Positions 8,811-16,983 of a DNA stretch of 64,000 nt are shown here, piece by piece. Both the position numbers and the translations under genes were made by a program. The stretch's first letter is position 1; the number at the start of each line of letters is the position of its first letter. The notes below the pieces were generated by a model, which did no database searches, was not told the origin of the DNA, and saw nothing but the letters and a program-made list of their open reading frames with translations. The stretch comes from Mesorhizobium amorphae. GTDB lineage: Bacteria; Pseudomonadota; Alphaproteobacteria; Rhizobiales; Rhizobiaceae. The stretch is from NCBI RefSeq assembly GCF_014843845.1, contig NZ_JHQS01000127.1, positions 30,795 to 94,794 on the forward strand, written 5' to 3'.

Positions 8811-8851
8811 GCGTTCTGTCAACAGGAACAGCATTCTACTAGACAGAACGC
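8811..8851. promoter_or_regulatory. Perfect 10-bp inverted repeat between tctC and iclR-type gene; candidate operator
   Basis: GCGTTCTGTC at 8811-8820 is mirrored exactly by GACAGAACGC at 8842-8851 with a 21-base spacer, in the 204-bp divergent intergenic region. Position and symmetry suit binding of the IclR regulator encoded next door, controlling both directions. Assignment to this regulator is an inference. Confidence 0.65.
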
Positions 8852-8923
8852 ATGGTATCCGGCATAGTTTGCCCGGTTGGGGTCTTCGTCCGAACCGGGA
8901 ACCGAAACGAAATCGTCAAGCAG

Positions 8924-9655
8924 ATGAATGACATACGGTCCAGATCCGCACCGGCGGTCGGCGTTGCCGCACTCGATCGCGCCATCGCCATTCTCGACGC
9001 CTTCGCCTCGGTTGACAAGTCGCTCAGCCTTGCAGAAATCGCCGCACGCACCGGTCTCTACAAGAGCACGATCCTGCGGCTGGCGGGCTCGCTGCTGCGA
9101 GGCCAATTGCTGGAACGTCTCGACGATGGCCGCTACCGTGTCGGCCCCGCCACCTTCCGGCTCGGCGCGATCTACCAGCGTTCGGTGGCGGCGGCCGACA
9201 TCCTGCTGCCGATCATGCGCGATCTGGCCGAGCAGAGCTGGGAGAGCGTCGCCTTCTACGTCCGCTCGGGCGATGTCCGCACCTGTCTCTACCGCGTCGA
9301 ATCCAAGCATCCGATCCGCTACACGATCAGGGAAGGCGACGTGCTGCCGCTGCGACTGGGTTCGGGAGGCCGCGTGCTTGCGGCGTTCTCCGGCGAGCCG
9401 GGCGAGCCCTACGAAACCATCCGCGCGACCTATCATCATCTGTCGTTGGGCGACCGCGACCCCGAAACGGCGGGCGTGTCCGCACCGGTGTTCGGCCCGG
9501 GGCGCACCCTGCTTGGCGTGCTGACGCTGGCCGGCCCGAGCGCGCGTGTCGATGCCGCCTTTCTGCGGCGCATGACGCCATCCCTGCTGGAGGCGGCAGC
9601 CCGCGCCACGCGCGCTTTCGGGGAAGACGCATCAATGCTCGAACATGCCCTATAG
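8924..9655 (+). CDS. IclR family transcriptional regulator
   Basis: 243 residues from the ATG at 8924; an in-frame ATG at 8852 would add 24 unconserved residues and start inside the inverted repeat, so I prefer the later one. The N-terminal winged helix-turn-helix is clear ('ALDRAIAILDAFA', 'LSLAEIAARTGLYKSTILRL', 'DDGRYRVGPATFRLG'). A C-terminal effector-binding GAF-like domain follows ('LPLRLGSGGRVLAAF', 'SAPVFGPGRTLLGVLTLAG'). It is divergent from tctC and probably controls the tctCBA/CoA-transferase/lyase genes in response to the imported acid or its CoA product. Confidence 0.92.
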   Translation: MNDIRSRSAPAVGVAALDRAIAILDAFASVDKSLSLAEIAARTGLYKSTILRLAGSLLRGQLLERLDDGRYRVGPATFRLGAIYQRSVAAADILLPIMRDLAEQSWESVAFYVRSGDVRTCLYRVESKHPIRYTIREGDVLPLRLGSGGRVLAAFSGEPGEPYETIRATYHHLSLGDRDPETAGVSAPVFGPGRTLLGVLTLAGPSARVDAAFLRRMTPSLLEAAARATRAFGEDASMLEHAL

Positions 9656-10004
9656 AAAGCCGATCCCCACGCGTAAAGCGCCGGCGTGTCCACGGTTTCT
9701 GGTCTGCGCCTGCTCTCCTGCATTACAGACGTCAGACAGTTAAGAGCATTCAAAACCAATCGAATGCAACGAAATTTATCAGAAAATCATAGGCAAAACG
9801 CTACGCAATCTGTTTTTGCTGCGATATGCAAATCTCGAAACGAAATATACGAAGAGTTTATTGGCTGTTAAGGCCAATATGCTAATCGAACTGCTGTCGC
9901 CGACTGCAGCGCGACCTGGGGGGAGAACGCGACACCTGGCCGGCATATGGATCAGCCGGCAGGGCAAATCAACGGGGGGCCATGGCTATTCCCATGGAAG
10001 CTTG
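9656..10004 (+). other. 349-bp intergenic region with AT-rich promoter-like segment
   Basis: Between the IclR gene and the GGDEF-EAL gene. Bases 9735-9890 are markedly more AT-rich than the surroundings, consistent with a promoter for the downstream gene. A short inverted repeat TTGGC/GCCAA lies near 9860-9876. An open frame runs through the region in frame with the GGDEF-EAL gene, but its translation shows no conserved pattern. I see no RNA gene. Confidence 0.5.
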
Positions 10005-12485
10005 ATGAGGCTGTCACCGGCAGATACCAGCCCCCGTCTGCTCGGGCTGGTCTGGCCCTTCATCCTCGTGGTTCTCGTCCAGGCCCTGCTGGCCAGCGGC
10101 AGCCTCTACACCCTGTCGGCGGTTCGCGCCTATGTCGGCGGCGAGAGCCACTGGTCGAAGGGACAGAAGCAGGCCATCTATTTTCTCAGCCTCTATGCCG
10201 ACACCGGCAGGCAAGAGTTCTTCGATGAATACCGCGCAGCCATTGCGGTTCCGCTCGCCGATCATTCGGCGCGGCTTGCCCTCGAGCAGCCCGAACCCGA
10301 CATCAGCGTGGCGCGCGCCGGCTTCCTGCAAGGCAGAAATCACCCCGACGACGTGCCGGGGATGATCTGGCTGTTCCAGAACTTTCGTGATGTGAGCTAC
10401 CTCGACATCGCCATCCAGCACTGGACCGCCGCCGACGGCATGATCCTGGCGCTCGACCGCCTCGGCACCGAGATACACCAGAAGTATGAGGAAAGTCCGC
10501 CAACAGCGGCGCAGATCGCCGTCTGGAAGGCGGAGATTCACCGCTTCAACCATCAGATCGGACCGCTGTCAAAGTCCTTCTCCGACAGCCTCGGCGAAGG
10601 CTCCCGCTTCATCAAGATGGCACTGACGCTGGCGAACCTGGTTACCGCCGCCTTGCTCATCCTGCTTGCCGTGTGGCGCACCCGCAAACTCCTGGCGCAG
10701 CGTCAGGCTTTCCAGATCGCCCTCAACGCCGAACGCGAGCGCGCCCAGATCACGTTGGCCTCGATTGGCCAGGCTGTCATCAGCACGGGTGCGGACGGGC
10801 GGCTGGATTACATGAACGCAGTCGCGGAACGTCTGCTGGAGCGGCCGTTCAGCGAAGCAAGAGGCCAACCGATCGCATCACTGTTCAGGCTGGTCGACAG
10901 GGACAGCGGCATCGAGGAGCACCGGCTGATGGAACGCCTCCTGGCAGGCGAGCCACTGCACTCCAATGAACGGCCGCAATTGTTGCGACGCGCCGATGGC
11001 TCCGTCGTTCCTGTCGCGCTGACAGGCGCGCCGCTGCTGGTTTCCGGCCAGATCGTCGGCGCCGTGCTGGCCTTCCACGATATGACGCGCGAACAGGATT
11101 ACATCGAGCGGCTGTCATGGCAGGCATCGCATGACGGGCTGACCGGGCTCACCAACCGACGCACCTTCGAGAGCAGCCTGCAAAAGGCGATCGCGGACCT
11201 GCACCATCGGCCGCGCCAGCACGCGTTGATGTACCTGGACCTCGACCAGTTCAAGCTCGTCAACGACACCTGTGGTCATGCGGCCGGCGACCAACTCTTG
11301 CGGCAGGTTTCCATGCTGCTCGGCAATGAGCTGCGGCCCGACGACATACTGGCTCGCGTGGGCGGCGACGAGTTCGGCGTCCTACTCTTCGATTGCGATC
11401 CGGATCTCGCGTCCGAAATCGCCGAACGGCTGCGCGCGACCGTTCAGGACCTGCATTTTGCTTGGAGCGGCAGGCCTTTCAACATGAGCGTCAGCATCGG
11501 CATGGTCGAGATCACCGATGCCGAAATCACGCTCAAGGATACCCTGCAGGCAGCCGATGTCGCCTGCTACATCGCCAAGGAGAAAGGCCGCAACCGGGTC
11601 CAGCTGCACAGTGACAGCGACACGGCCTTGCGCGATCGTTTCAGCGAAATGGCCTGGGTTCAGCGCCTGCATGCCGCGCTGGAAGAAGACCGCTTCAAGC
11701 TTCACGCCCAGGAGATCTGGCCGCTCAACGCCGCCGCGGCCGAGGCCGGCGCCCATATAGAAATACTGCTGCGGTTGACCGACGAGGATGGCCTCATCGT
11801 TTCGCCGGCCAGCTTCATCCCGGCAGCCGAGCGTTATGGCCTGATGCCGTCGATCGACCGCTGGGTCGTGCGCAACACTTTCGGCGTTCTGGCTGCCCGC
11901 CTTGCCAACGCGCAGGCCGCTCCCATTGCCACCTGCGCGATCAACCTATCCGGCGCAAGTTTCGGCGACGACACCTTCCTCGCCTTCCTGCGCGAACAAT
12001 TCGACGTCCATGGCATTCCGCCCGGCATGATCTGCCTGGAGATCACGGAGACCAGCGCGATTGCCGACCTCACCAACGCCATGCGTTTCATAGCCGACCT
12101 GCGCGAACTGGGCTGCTGCTTCGCCCTCGACGACTTTGGCGCCGGCATGTCGTCCTTCGCCTATCTGAAGCACCTGCCCGTCGATTATCTGAAAATCGAC
12201 GGCAGCTTCGTCAAGGACATGCTGGAGGACCGGATCGATCGTGCCATGGTCGAGATGATCCATCATATCGGCAAGGTGATGGGCAAGCGAACCATCGCCG
12301 AGTTCGTCGAAAACGACGGCATCGTCGAGGCTTTGAAGACGATCGGTGTCGACTACGCCCAGGGCTATGCGATCGCCCGGCCGCAACCTTTCGACGCTTC
12401 GACGCCCCTGCTGAAAACTGGTGCAGGACCGGGCATCGACGACCCTTGGAGCGACCTTGCGCGCAAGTTGCGCAAGCTCGGATAA
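10005..12485 (+). CDS. Membrane-bound PAS-GGDEF-EAL cyclic-di-GMP protein
   Basis: 826 residues from the ATG at 10005 (GGAAG five bases upstream); the open frame extends 63 codons upstream without conserved sequence. Order: transmembrane helix (about 10-35), periplasmic sensor segment (to about 200), second helix (about 204-222), PAS domain, GGDEF domain near residue 452 with an intact 'RVGGDEF' and an RxxD inhibitory site ('RPDD') just before it, then an EAL domain. The EAL signature reads 'IEILLRL' (EIL), but the later catalytic blocks 'ETSAI', 'DDFGAGMSSF' and 'LKIDGSFV' are kept. Both cyclase and phosphodiesterase activity look possible. Nothing nearby identifies the process it controls. 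Confidence 0.93.
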   Translation: MRLSPADTSPRLLGLVWPFILVVLVQALLASGSLYTLSAVRAYVGGESHWSKGQKQAIYFLSLYADTGRQEFFDEYRAAIAVPLADHSARLALEQPEPDISVARAGFLQGRNHPDDVPGMIWLFQNFRDVSYLDIAIQHWTAADGMILALDRLGTEIHQKYEESPPTAAQIAVWKAEIHRFNHQIGPLSKSFSDSLGEGSRFIKMALTLANLVTAALLILLAVWRTRKLLAQRQAFQIALNAERERAQITLASIGQAVISTGADGRLDYMNAVAERLLERPFSEARGQPIASLFRLVDRDSGIEEHRLMERLLAGEPLHSNERPQLLRRADGSVVPVALTGAPLLVSGQIVGAVLAFHDMTREQDYIERLSWQASHDGLTGLTNRRTFESSLQKAIADLHHRPRQHALMYLDLDQFKLVNDTCGHAAGDQLLRQVSMLLGNELRPDDILARVGGDEFGVLLFDCDPDLASEIAERLRATVQDLHFAWSGRPFNMSVSIGMVEITDAEITLKDTLQAADVACYIAKEKGRNRVQLHSDSDTALRDRFSEMAWVQRLHAALEEDRFKLHAQEIWPLNAAAAEAGAHIEILLRLTDEDGLIVSPASFIPAAERYGLMPSIDRWVVRNTFGVLAARLANAQAAPIATCAINLSGASFGDDTFLAFLREQFDVHGIPPGMICLEITETSAIADLTNAMRFIADLRELGCCFALDDFGAGMSSFAYLKHLPVDYLKIDGSFVKDMLEDRIDRAMVEMIHHIGKVMGKRTIAEFVENDGIVEALKTIGVDYAQGYAIARPQPFDASTPLLKTGAGPGIDDPWSDLARKLRKLG

Positions 12486-12516
12486 CGGAGCCGCCGCGCC
12501 CTTTCCTGGAATTGCG

Positions 12517-13056
12517 CTAAGCCTGCCGCTCCAGGAGGATCGTCGCACCATCGTGATAGGTGGTCCTGAGCACTTCAATATAGCCGCACTTTGCCGCGAC
12601 ATTCAGCGAAGCGGTGTTTTCGGGATCGATGATGCAGACGGTTCTTGCGCCCTGGAACGTCTCGTCGCCCCAGGCCAGGATCCGTCTCACGACTTCGCTG
12701 GCCAGCCCTTGGCCGTGCGCCTGCGGCGCCAGAGCCCAGCCGGCCTCCGGCACGCCCTCGATCGACGGCTCGATGTCGCGCTTGAGGTCGTGGAAGCCGG
12801 CCTCGCCGATGAAGCGGCCGGTGGCCTTGTCCTCGATCGCCCAGAAGCCGTAGCCCAGAAGCGACCACAGGCCGGCATGGCGCAGGAAGCGCATCCAGCT
12901 TTCCTCGCGCGTGCGCGGCTTGCCGCCGATGAAACGGGTGACGCCGGGATCGGCCCACATGGCGACATAGGCGTCGAAATCATCCAGCCGGTGCGCCCTG
13001 AGAATGGTGCGCGCCGTTTCGATGACAGGTACGCTGGCTGCCTTTGGACTGACCAT
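12517..13056 (-). CDS. GNAT family N-acetyltransferase (RimJ/RimL-like)
   Basis: 179 residues. The RimJ/RimL-type opening 'IETARTILRAHRLDDFDAY', the middle 'FWAIEDKATGRFIGEAGF', and the acetyl-CoA binding motif region 'GWALAPQAHGQGLASEVV' identify the GNAT fold. The final motif 'NTASLNVAAKCGY' is also typical. It may acetylate a small molecule or a protein N-terminus; the substrate cannot be inferred. It converges on the GGDEF-EAL gene with a 31-bp gap. Confidence 0.9.
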   Translation of the reverse strand: MVSPKAASVPVIETARTILRAHRLDDFDAYVAMWADPGVTRFIGGKPRTREESWMRFLRHAGLWSLLGYGFWAIEDKATGRFIGEAGFHDLKRDIEPSIEGVPEAGWALAPQAHGQGLASEVVRRILAWGDETFQGARTVCIIDPENTASLNVAAKCGYIEVLRTTYHDGATILLERQA

Positions 13057-13287
13057 GGAATTTGCCTCGGTTGAGTTGTCCTGCGCCTAGCAAATGGCTT
13101 GCGTGGAGCAAGGGCCACGACAGCATGGATCATCCTCCAGGACGACCGGACTGCAGATGGCGTCAATAGCGCCGACGGTCAGGTGCCCACCACCGGCGTA
13201 TCTGGGAATTTCGCCCGGCGATGCTACTCTTCGCCCGGTGCCGCTTCAGGCGTTCCTTGCCGCGCCGTCCGATCGAAGGGAGAAAGC

Positions 13288-13743
13288 ATGGATACCACCG
13301 ACCTTGTGCTGGCCATCGTCCATCATCTGCTGGTGTTTTCGCTGGCCGGCATTATCGGCGCCGAATTTGTGCTGATCCGCGGCGACTTGCCTGCCGCGAC
13401 GCTCAAGCGGCTTGCCGGCATCGATCGTCATTACGGCATCATTGCCACGCTCATCATCATCGTCGGCATCGGCCGCGTCTTCTATGGCCTGAAGGGCTGG
13501 GAGTTCTACGTCTACAACTGGATGTTCTGGGCCAAGATGGCGGCCTTCGCCATCGTCGGCCTGCTGTCGATCATCCCGACCATCCGCTTCATCTCCTGGA
13601 ACAGGCAGGCCGCCGCCAGCCATGGCTTCCAGGTGCCGTCGGCGGAACTGACATCCGTGCGCACCTATGTCCGGGCGGAAGCCGTCGTCTTCCTGCTCAT
13701 CCCGGTCTTCGCGGCGGCAATGGCGCGCGGCTACGGATACTAG
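13288..13743 (+). CDS. DUF2214 family four-helix membrane protein
   Basis: 151 residues from the ATG at 13288 with GAAGGGAGAAAGC before it. Four hydrophobic helices dominate (near residues 5-25, 48-68, 78-98 and 128-148). The pattern 'LLVFSLAGIIGAEFVLIRG' and 'DRHYGIIATLIIIVGIGRVFYG' matches the DUF2214 family as I know it. Function unknown; it sits alone between a divergent GNAT gene and a TTT operon. Confidence 0.8.
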   Translation: MDTTDLVLAIVHHLLVFSLAGIIGAEFVLIRGDLPAATLKRLAGIDRHYGIIATLIIIVGIGRVFYGLKGWEFYVYNWMFWAKMAAFAIVGLLSIIPTIRFISWNRQAAASHGFQVPSAELTSVRTYVRAEAVVFLLIPVFAAAMARGYGY

Positions 13744-13927
13744 ACCGAACCGCATCCCGCCAAGGCATCTTTCCCCACAGAGCGCGGACGGTTGCGGATA
13801 ATCGCAGTTTGCTGTTTGAGTCCGATTGCAATCTGCTAGCTTGCGCTAGTTGTTGCCGCATCCGCAGCCGGTGTTGAGAGGAACGCCGCGCAGTGGTTGG
13901 AGGTTCATATCCTGGGAGGAAATCACG

Positions 13928-14905
13928 ATGAGAAAATTTGTCGCCGCTCTGGCCGCCGCCGCGGCCGTTACGCTTTATCCGTTCGCTGCGGACGCGCAGA
14001 CCTATCCTGAACGCACCATCACCGTTGTTGTGCCGTTTGCGGCCGGCGGCCCGACCGACACGGTCACACGCCTCGTCGCGGAAGCGATGTCGAAGGATCT
14101 CGGCCAGCAGGTCATCGTCGAGAATGTCGGCGGCGCCGGCGGCACGTTGGGCGCCGGCCGCGTCGCGAAGGCGGAGCCGGACGGCTATACGCTGCTCCTG
14201 CATCATATCGGCATGGCGACCAGCGCGACGCTTTACCGGAAGCTCGCCTACGACACGCTGAACGCCTTCGAATATGTCGGCCTCGTCACGGAGGTGCCAA
14301 TGACGGTCGTTGGCCGCAAGGATCTCGAGCCGACCGATTTGAAGGGGTTGGTCGAGTACGCCAAGGCCAACAAGGATACTGTCACCGTCGCCAATGCCGG
14401 CATCGGTGCGGCCTCGCATTTGTGCGGCATGCTGTTCATGAGCGCCATCAAGACGCCGCTGGTCACCGTGCCCTACAAGGGCACCGGCCCGGCCATGACC
14501 GATCTTCTCGGTGGCCAGGTCGACATCATGTGCGACCAGACGACCAATACCACGAAGCAGATCCAGGGCGGCACGATCAAGGCCTACGCCGTGACCTCGC
14601 CGGAACGCCTCGATGTGCTGCCTGACGTCCCGACAACGACGGAAGGCGGCCTTGCCGAGGTGCAGGTCGGCATCTGGCACGCCATCTACGCCCCCAAGGG
14701 CACGCCGGCCGAGATCACCGAACGCCTGTCGAAATCGCTGCAGGTCGCGCTGAAGGACCAGAACGTCGCCGCCCGCTTCGCCGAACTCGGCACCAAACCG
14801 TCGCCCGAGGCCGACGCGACGCCGGCCGCGCTGAAGGCCAAGCTGGAAGGTGAGATAACGCGTTGGAAGCCGATCATCGAAGCCGCCGGCCAGTACGCCG
14901 ACTGA
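13928..14905 (+). CDS. tctC: TctC-family periplasmic solute-binding protein (second TTT system)
   Basis: 325 residues starting at the ATG at 13928 after GGGAGGAAATCACG. It has a Sec signal peptide ending 'FAADAQT', unlike the Tat-like signal of the other TctC in this window. The family motifs 'VVPFAAGGPTDTVTR', 'NVGGAGGTLGAGR' and 'VPYKGTGPAMTDLLGGQVD' are present. It begins a tctC-tctB-tctA operon that has no regulator or catabolic enzyme beside it, so the substrate is open. Confidence 0.93.
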   Translation: MRKFVAALAAAAAVTLYPFAADAQTYPERTITVVVPFAAGGPTDTVTRLVAEAMSKDLGQQVIVENVGGAGGTLGAGRVAKAEPDGYTLLLHHIGMATSATLYRKLAYDTLNAFEYVGLVTEVPMTVVGRKDLEPTDLKGLVEYAKANKDTVTVANAGIGAASHLCGMLFMSAIKTPLVTVPYKGTGPAMTDLLGGQVDIMCDQTTNTTKQIQGGTIKAYAVTSPERLDVLPDVPTTTEGGLAEVQVGIWHAIYAPKGTPAEITERLSKSLQVALKDQNVAARFAELGTKPSPEADATPAALKAKLEGEITRWKPIIEAAGQYAD

Positions 14906-14915
14906 GGTTTTGAAC

Positions 14916-14940
14916 GGGGCGCCACCGGCGCCCCATTTTC
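14916..14940 (+). terminator. GC hairpin between tctC and tctB of the second TTT operon
   Basis: Perfect 8-bp stem GGGGCGCC (14916-14923) / GGCGCCCC (14927-14934) with a 3-nt loop, followed by ATTTTC, 10 bp after the tctC stop. It is placed like the hairpin of the other TTT operon. It could attenuate transcription or protect the 3' end of the tctC message. Confidence 0.6.
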
Positions 14941-15002
14941 GCTTCGGCCCCCGTTTTCGCATTGCATCGTCGCGCCCGCGGCGCGGGTCTGGGAGGAAAA
15001 TC

Positions 15003-15464
15003 ATGAAGCCTTTCGCAATCGACAGGACCAACGGCCTATGCGCCGCCCTGTTCATCGCTTTCGGTGCATTTTTCGCGGCTCAGTCGCTCGGCCTCGAAAT
15101 CGGCACTGCCTTCCGCATGGGTCCGGGCTATTTCCCGCTGATCCTGGCGATCGTGCTGATCCTGCTTGGTGTTGTGATCCTGGTCCAGGCGGTGCGCTTC
15201 GAGAGCGAGCCAATAGGCCACATTGCGTGGCGCGGCATGTTGTTCATCCTTCCCGCTCCGATCTTCTTCGGCCTGACGGTGCGCGGCCTCGGCTTCATCC
15301 CTTCGATCTTCCTGACGGCGCTGATCGCATCCTTTGCCAGCGGCCGCATGAAGCCGCTGACCGCGCTCGTGCTGTCGGCCGGGCTGACGCTGTTTGCGTT
15401 CGTCGTCTTCAGCTACGCACTCGGCCTGCCGTTCCAGCGCTTTGGCCCGTGGCTACCATTGTGA
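15003..15464 (+). CDS. tctB: Tripartite tricarboxylate transporter small membrane subunit TctB
   Basis: 153 residues with four hydrophobic helices and the TctB landmark 'FRMGPGYFPLILAIVL'. The ATG at 15003 follows GGGAGGAAAATC. It lies 97 bp after tctC and 10 bp before tctA. It is the small inner-membrane subunit of the second TTT transporter. Confidence 0.92.
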   Translation: MKPFAIDRTNGLCAALFIAFGAFFAAQSLGLEIGTAFRMGPGYFPLILAIVLILLGVVILVQAVRFESEPIGHIAWRGMLFILPAPIFFGLTVRGLGFIPSIFLTALIASFASGRMKPLTALVLSAGLTLFAFVVFSYALGLPFQRFGPWLPL

Positions 15465-15474
15465 GGAGATGACC

Positions 15475-16983
15475 ATGGAACTCCTCGCCAACCTGGCGCT
15501 CGGCTTCTCGACGGCCACATCGCTGACAAATCTCGGTTTCTGCCTGATCGGCGTCCTTCTCGGCACGCTGATCGGCGTCCTGCCCGGCATCGGCGCCACC
15601 GCAACCATCGCCATGCTCTTGCCGATCACCTTCCAGATCGGCGACCCGGTTTCCTCGCTCATCATGCTCGCCGGCATCTATTACGGCGCGCAATATGGCG
15701 GCTCGACCACCGCCATTCTCATCAACATGCCCGGCGAATCCTCGTCAGCCGTCACCGCAATCGACGGCTACCAGATGGCCAAGAACGGCCGCGCCGGGGC
15801 GGCACTCGCGATCGCGGCGATAGGCTCGTTCTTTGCCGGCACGGTGTCGACCTTCCTTGTCGCCATCTTTGCCCCGCCGCTGACGGCGATAGCGCTGGAG
15901 TTCGGCGCGGCCGAGTATTTTTCGCTGATGATCGTCGGCCTCGTCTCGTCCATCGCGCTCGCCCACGGCTCGATCGTCAAGGCGCTGGCGATGGTCGTGC
16001 TCGGCCTGCTGCTCGGCATTGTCGGCACCGACATCTACACCGGCACGCCGCGCTTCACGCTCGGCATCACCGAGTATGCCGACGGGCTGAATTTCGTCGC
16101 GGTGGCGGTCGGCGTCTTCGGCGTCGCCGAGATCCTGCGCAACCTCGAGAACGAGCACGAGCGCTCCGTGCTGATCCGCAAGGTCTCCGGCCTGATGCCG
16201 ACCCGCGAGGACTTTCGCCGCATGGCGGCGCCCATCGTGCGCGGAACCATCATCGGTTCGGCGCTCGGCATCCTGCCGGGAGGTGGCGCGATCCTTGCGG
16301 CCTTTGCCTCCTACACGGTCGAAAAGCGCGTATCGAAAAACCCCGGGGAGTTCGGCAAAGGCGCCATCGAAGGCGTCGCCGGACCGGAATCGGCCAACAA
16401 TGCCGGCGCCCAGACCTCCTTCATCCCCATGCTGACGCTCGGCATTCCGGCCAATCCGGTCATGGCGCTGATGATCGGCGCGATGATCATCCAGGGCATC
16501 GTGCCCGGCCCCAATGTCGCGACCGAACAGCCGGCGCTGTTTTGGGGCATCATCGCCTCGATGTGGATCGGCAATCTGATGCTGATCGTCCTGAACCTGC
16601 CGCTGATCGGGCTTTGGGTGAAGCTTCTCACGATCCCTTATTACGTGCTCTTCCCGATCATCATGGCGTTCTGCTCGATCGGCGTTTACAGCGTCAATAC
16701 CAACGTCTACGACCTCTACGCGGTCGCCTTCTTCGGCGTCCTCGGCTACCTCCTGACCAAACTGCGCTGCGAACCCGCGCCACTGCTGCTCGGCTTCGTG
16801 CTCGGCCCGCTGCTTGAGGAAAACCTGCGCCGCGCCATGATTCTCTCGCGCGGCGACCCGAGCACGTTCGTGACGAGACCGATCAGTGCCGGTCTTCTCT
16901 TCATTGCGCTCGCCGTGCTCGTCATCGTCTTCCTGCCCGCGGTCAAGAAGAAGCGCGAAGAGGTGTTTGTGGAGGAGAATTAA
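15475..16983 (+). CDS. tctA: Tripartite tricarboxylate transporter large membrane subunit TctA
   Basis: 502 residues, with TctA motifs 'GVLPGIGATATIAMLLP', 'YYGAQYGGSTTAILIN', 'PGESSSAVTAIDG', and the repeat 'AGPESANNAGAQTSFIPMLTLGIP'. I chose the ATG at 15475 because GAGGAG ends six bases before it; an ATG two codons earlier abuts that ribosome-binding site. About 12 membrane segments are evident. Its TAA stop overlaps the TAA stop of the convergent nth gene within the shared TTAA at 16980-16983. Confidence 0.95.
   Translation: MELLANLALGFSTATSLTNLGFCLIGVLLGTLIGVLPGIGATATIAMLLPITFQIGDPVSSLIMLAGIYYGAQYGGSTTAILINMPGESSSAVTAIDGYQMAKNGRAGAALAIAAIGSFFAGTVSTFLVAIFAPPLTAIALEFGAAEYFSLMIVGLVSSIALAHGSIVKALAMVVLGLLLGIVGTDIYTGTPRFTLGITEYADGLNFVAVAVGVFGVAEILRNLENEHERSVLIRKVSGLMPTREDFRRMAAPIVRGTIIGSALGILPGGGAILAAFASYTVEKRVSKNPGEFGKGAIEGVAGPESANNAGAQTSFIPMLTLGIPANPVMALMIGAMIIQGIVPGPNVATEQPALFWGIIASMWIGNLMLIVLNLPLIGLWVKLLTIPYYVLFPIIMAFCSIGVYSVNTNVYDLYAVAFFGVLGYLLTKLRCEPAPLLLGFVLGPLLEENLRRAMILSRGDPSTFVTRPISAGLLFIALAVLVIVFLPAVKKKREEVFVEEN

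Noticed and set aside
9816..10004. Longer start for the GGDEF-EAL protein (63 extra codons)
   Set aside because: The extension has AT-rich promoter-like DNA and no conserved sequence, while the ATG at 10005 has a GGAAG site and directly precedes the first membrane helix.
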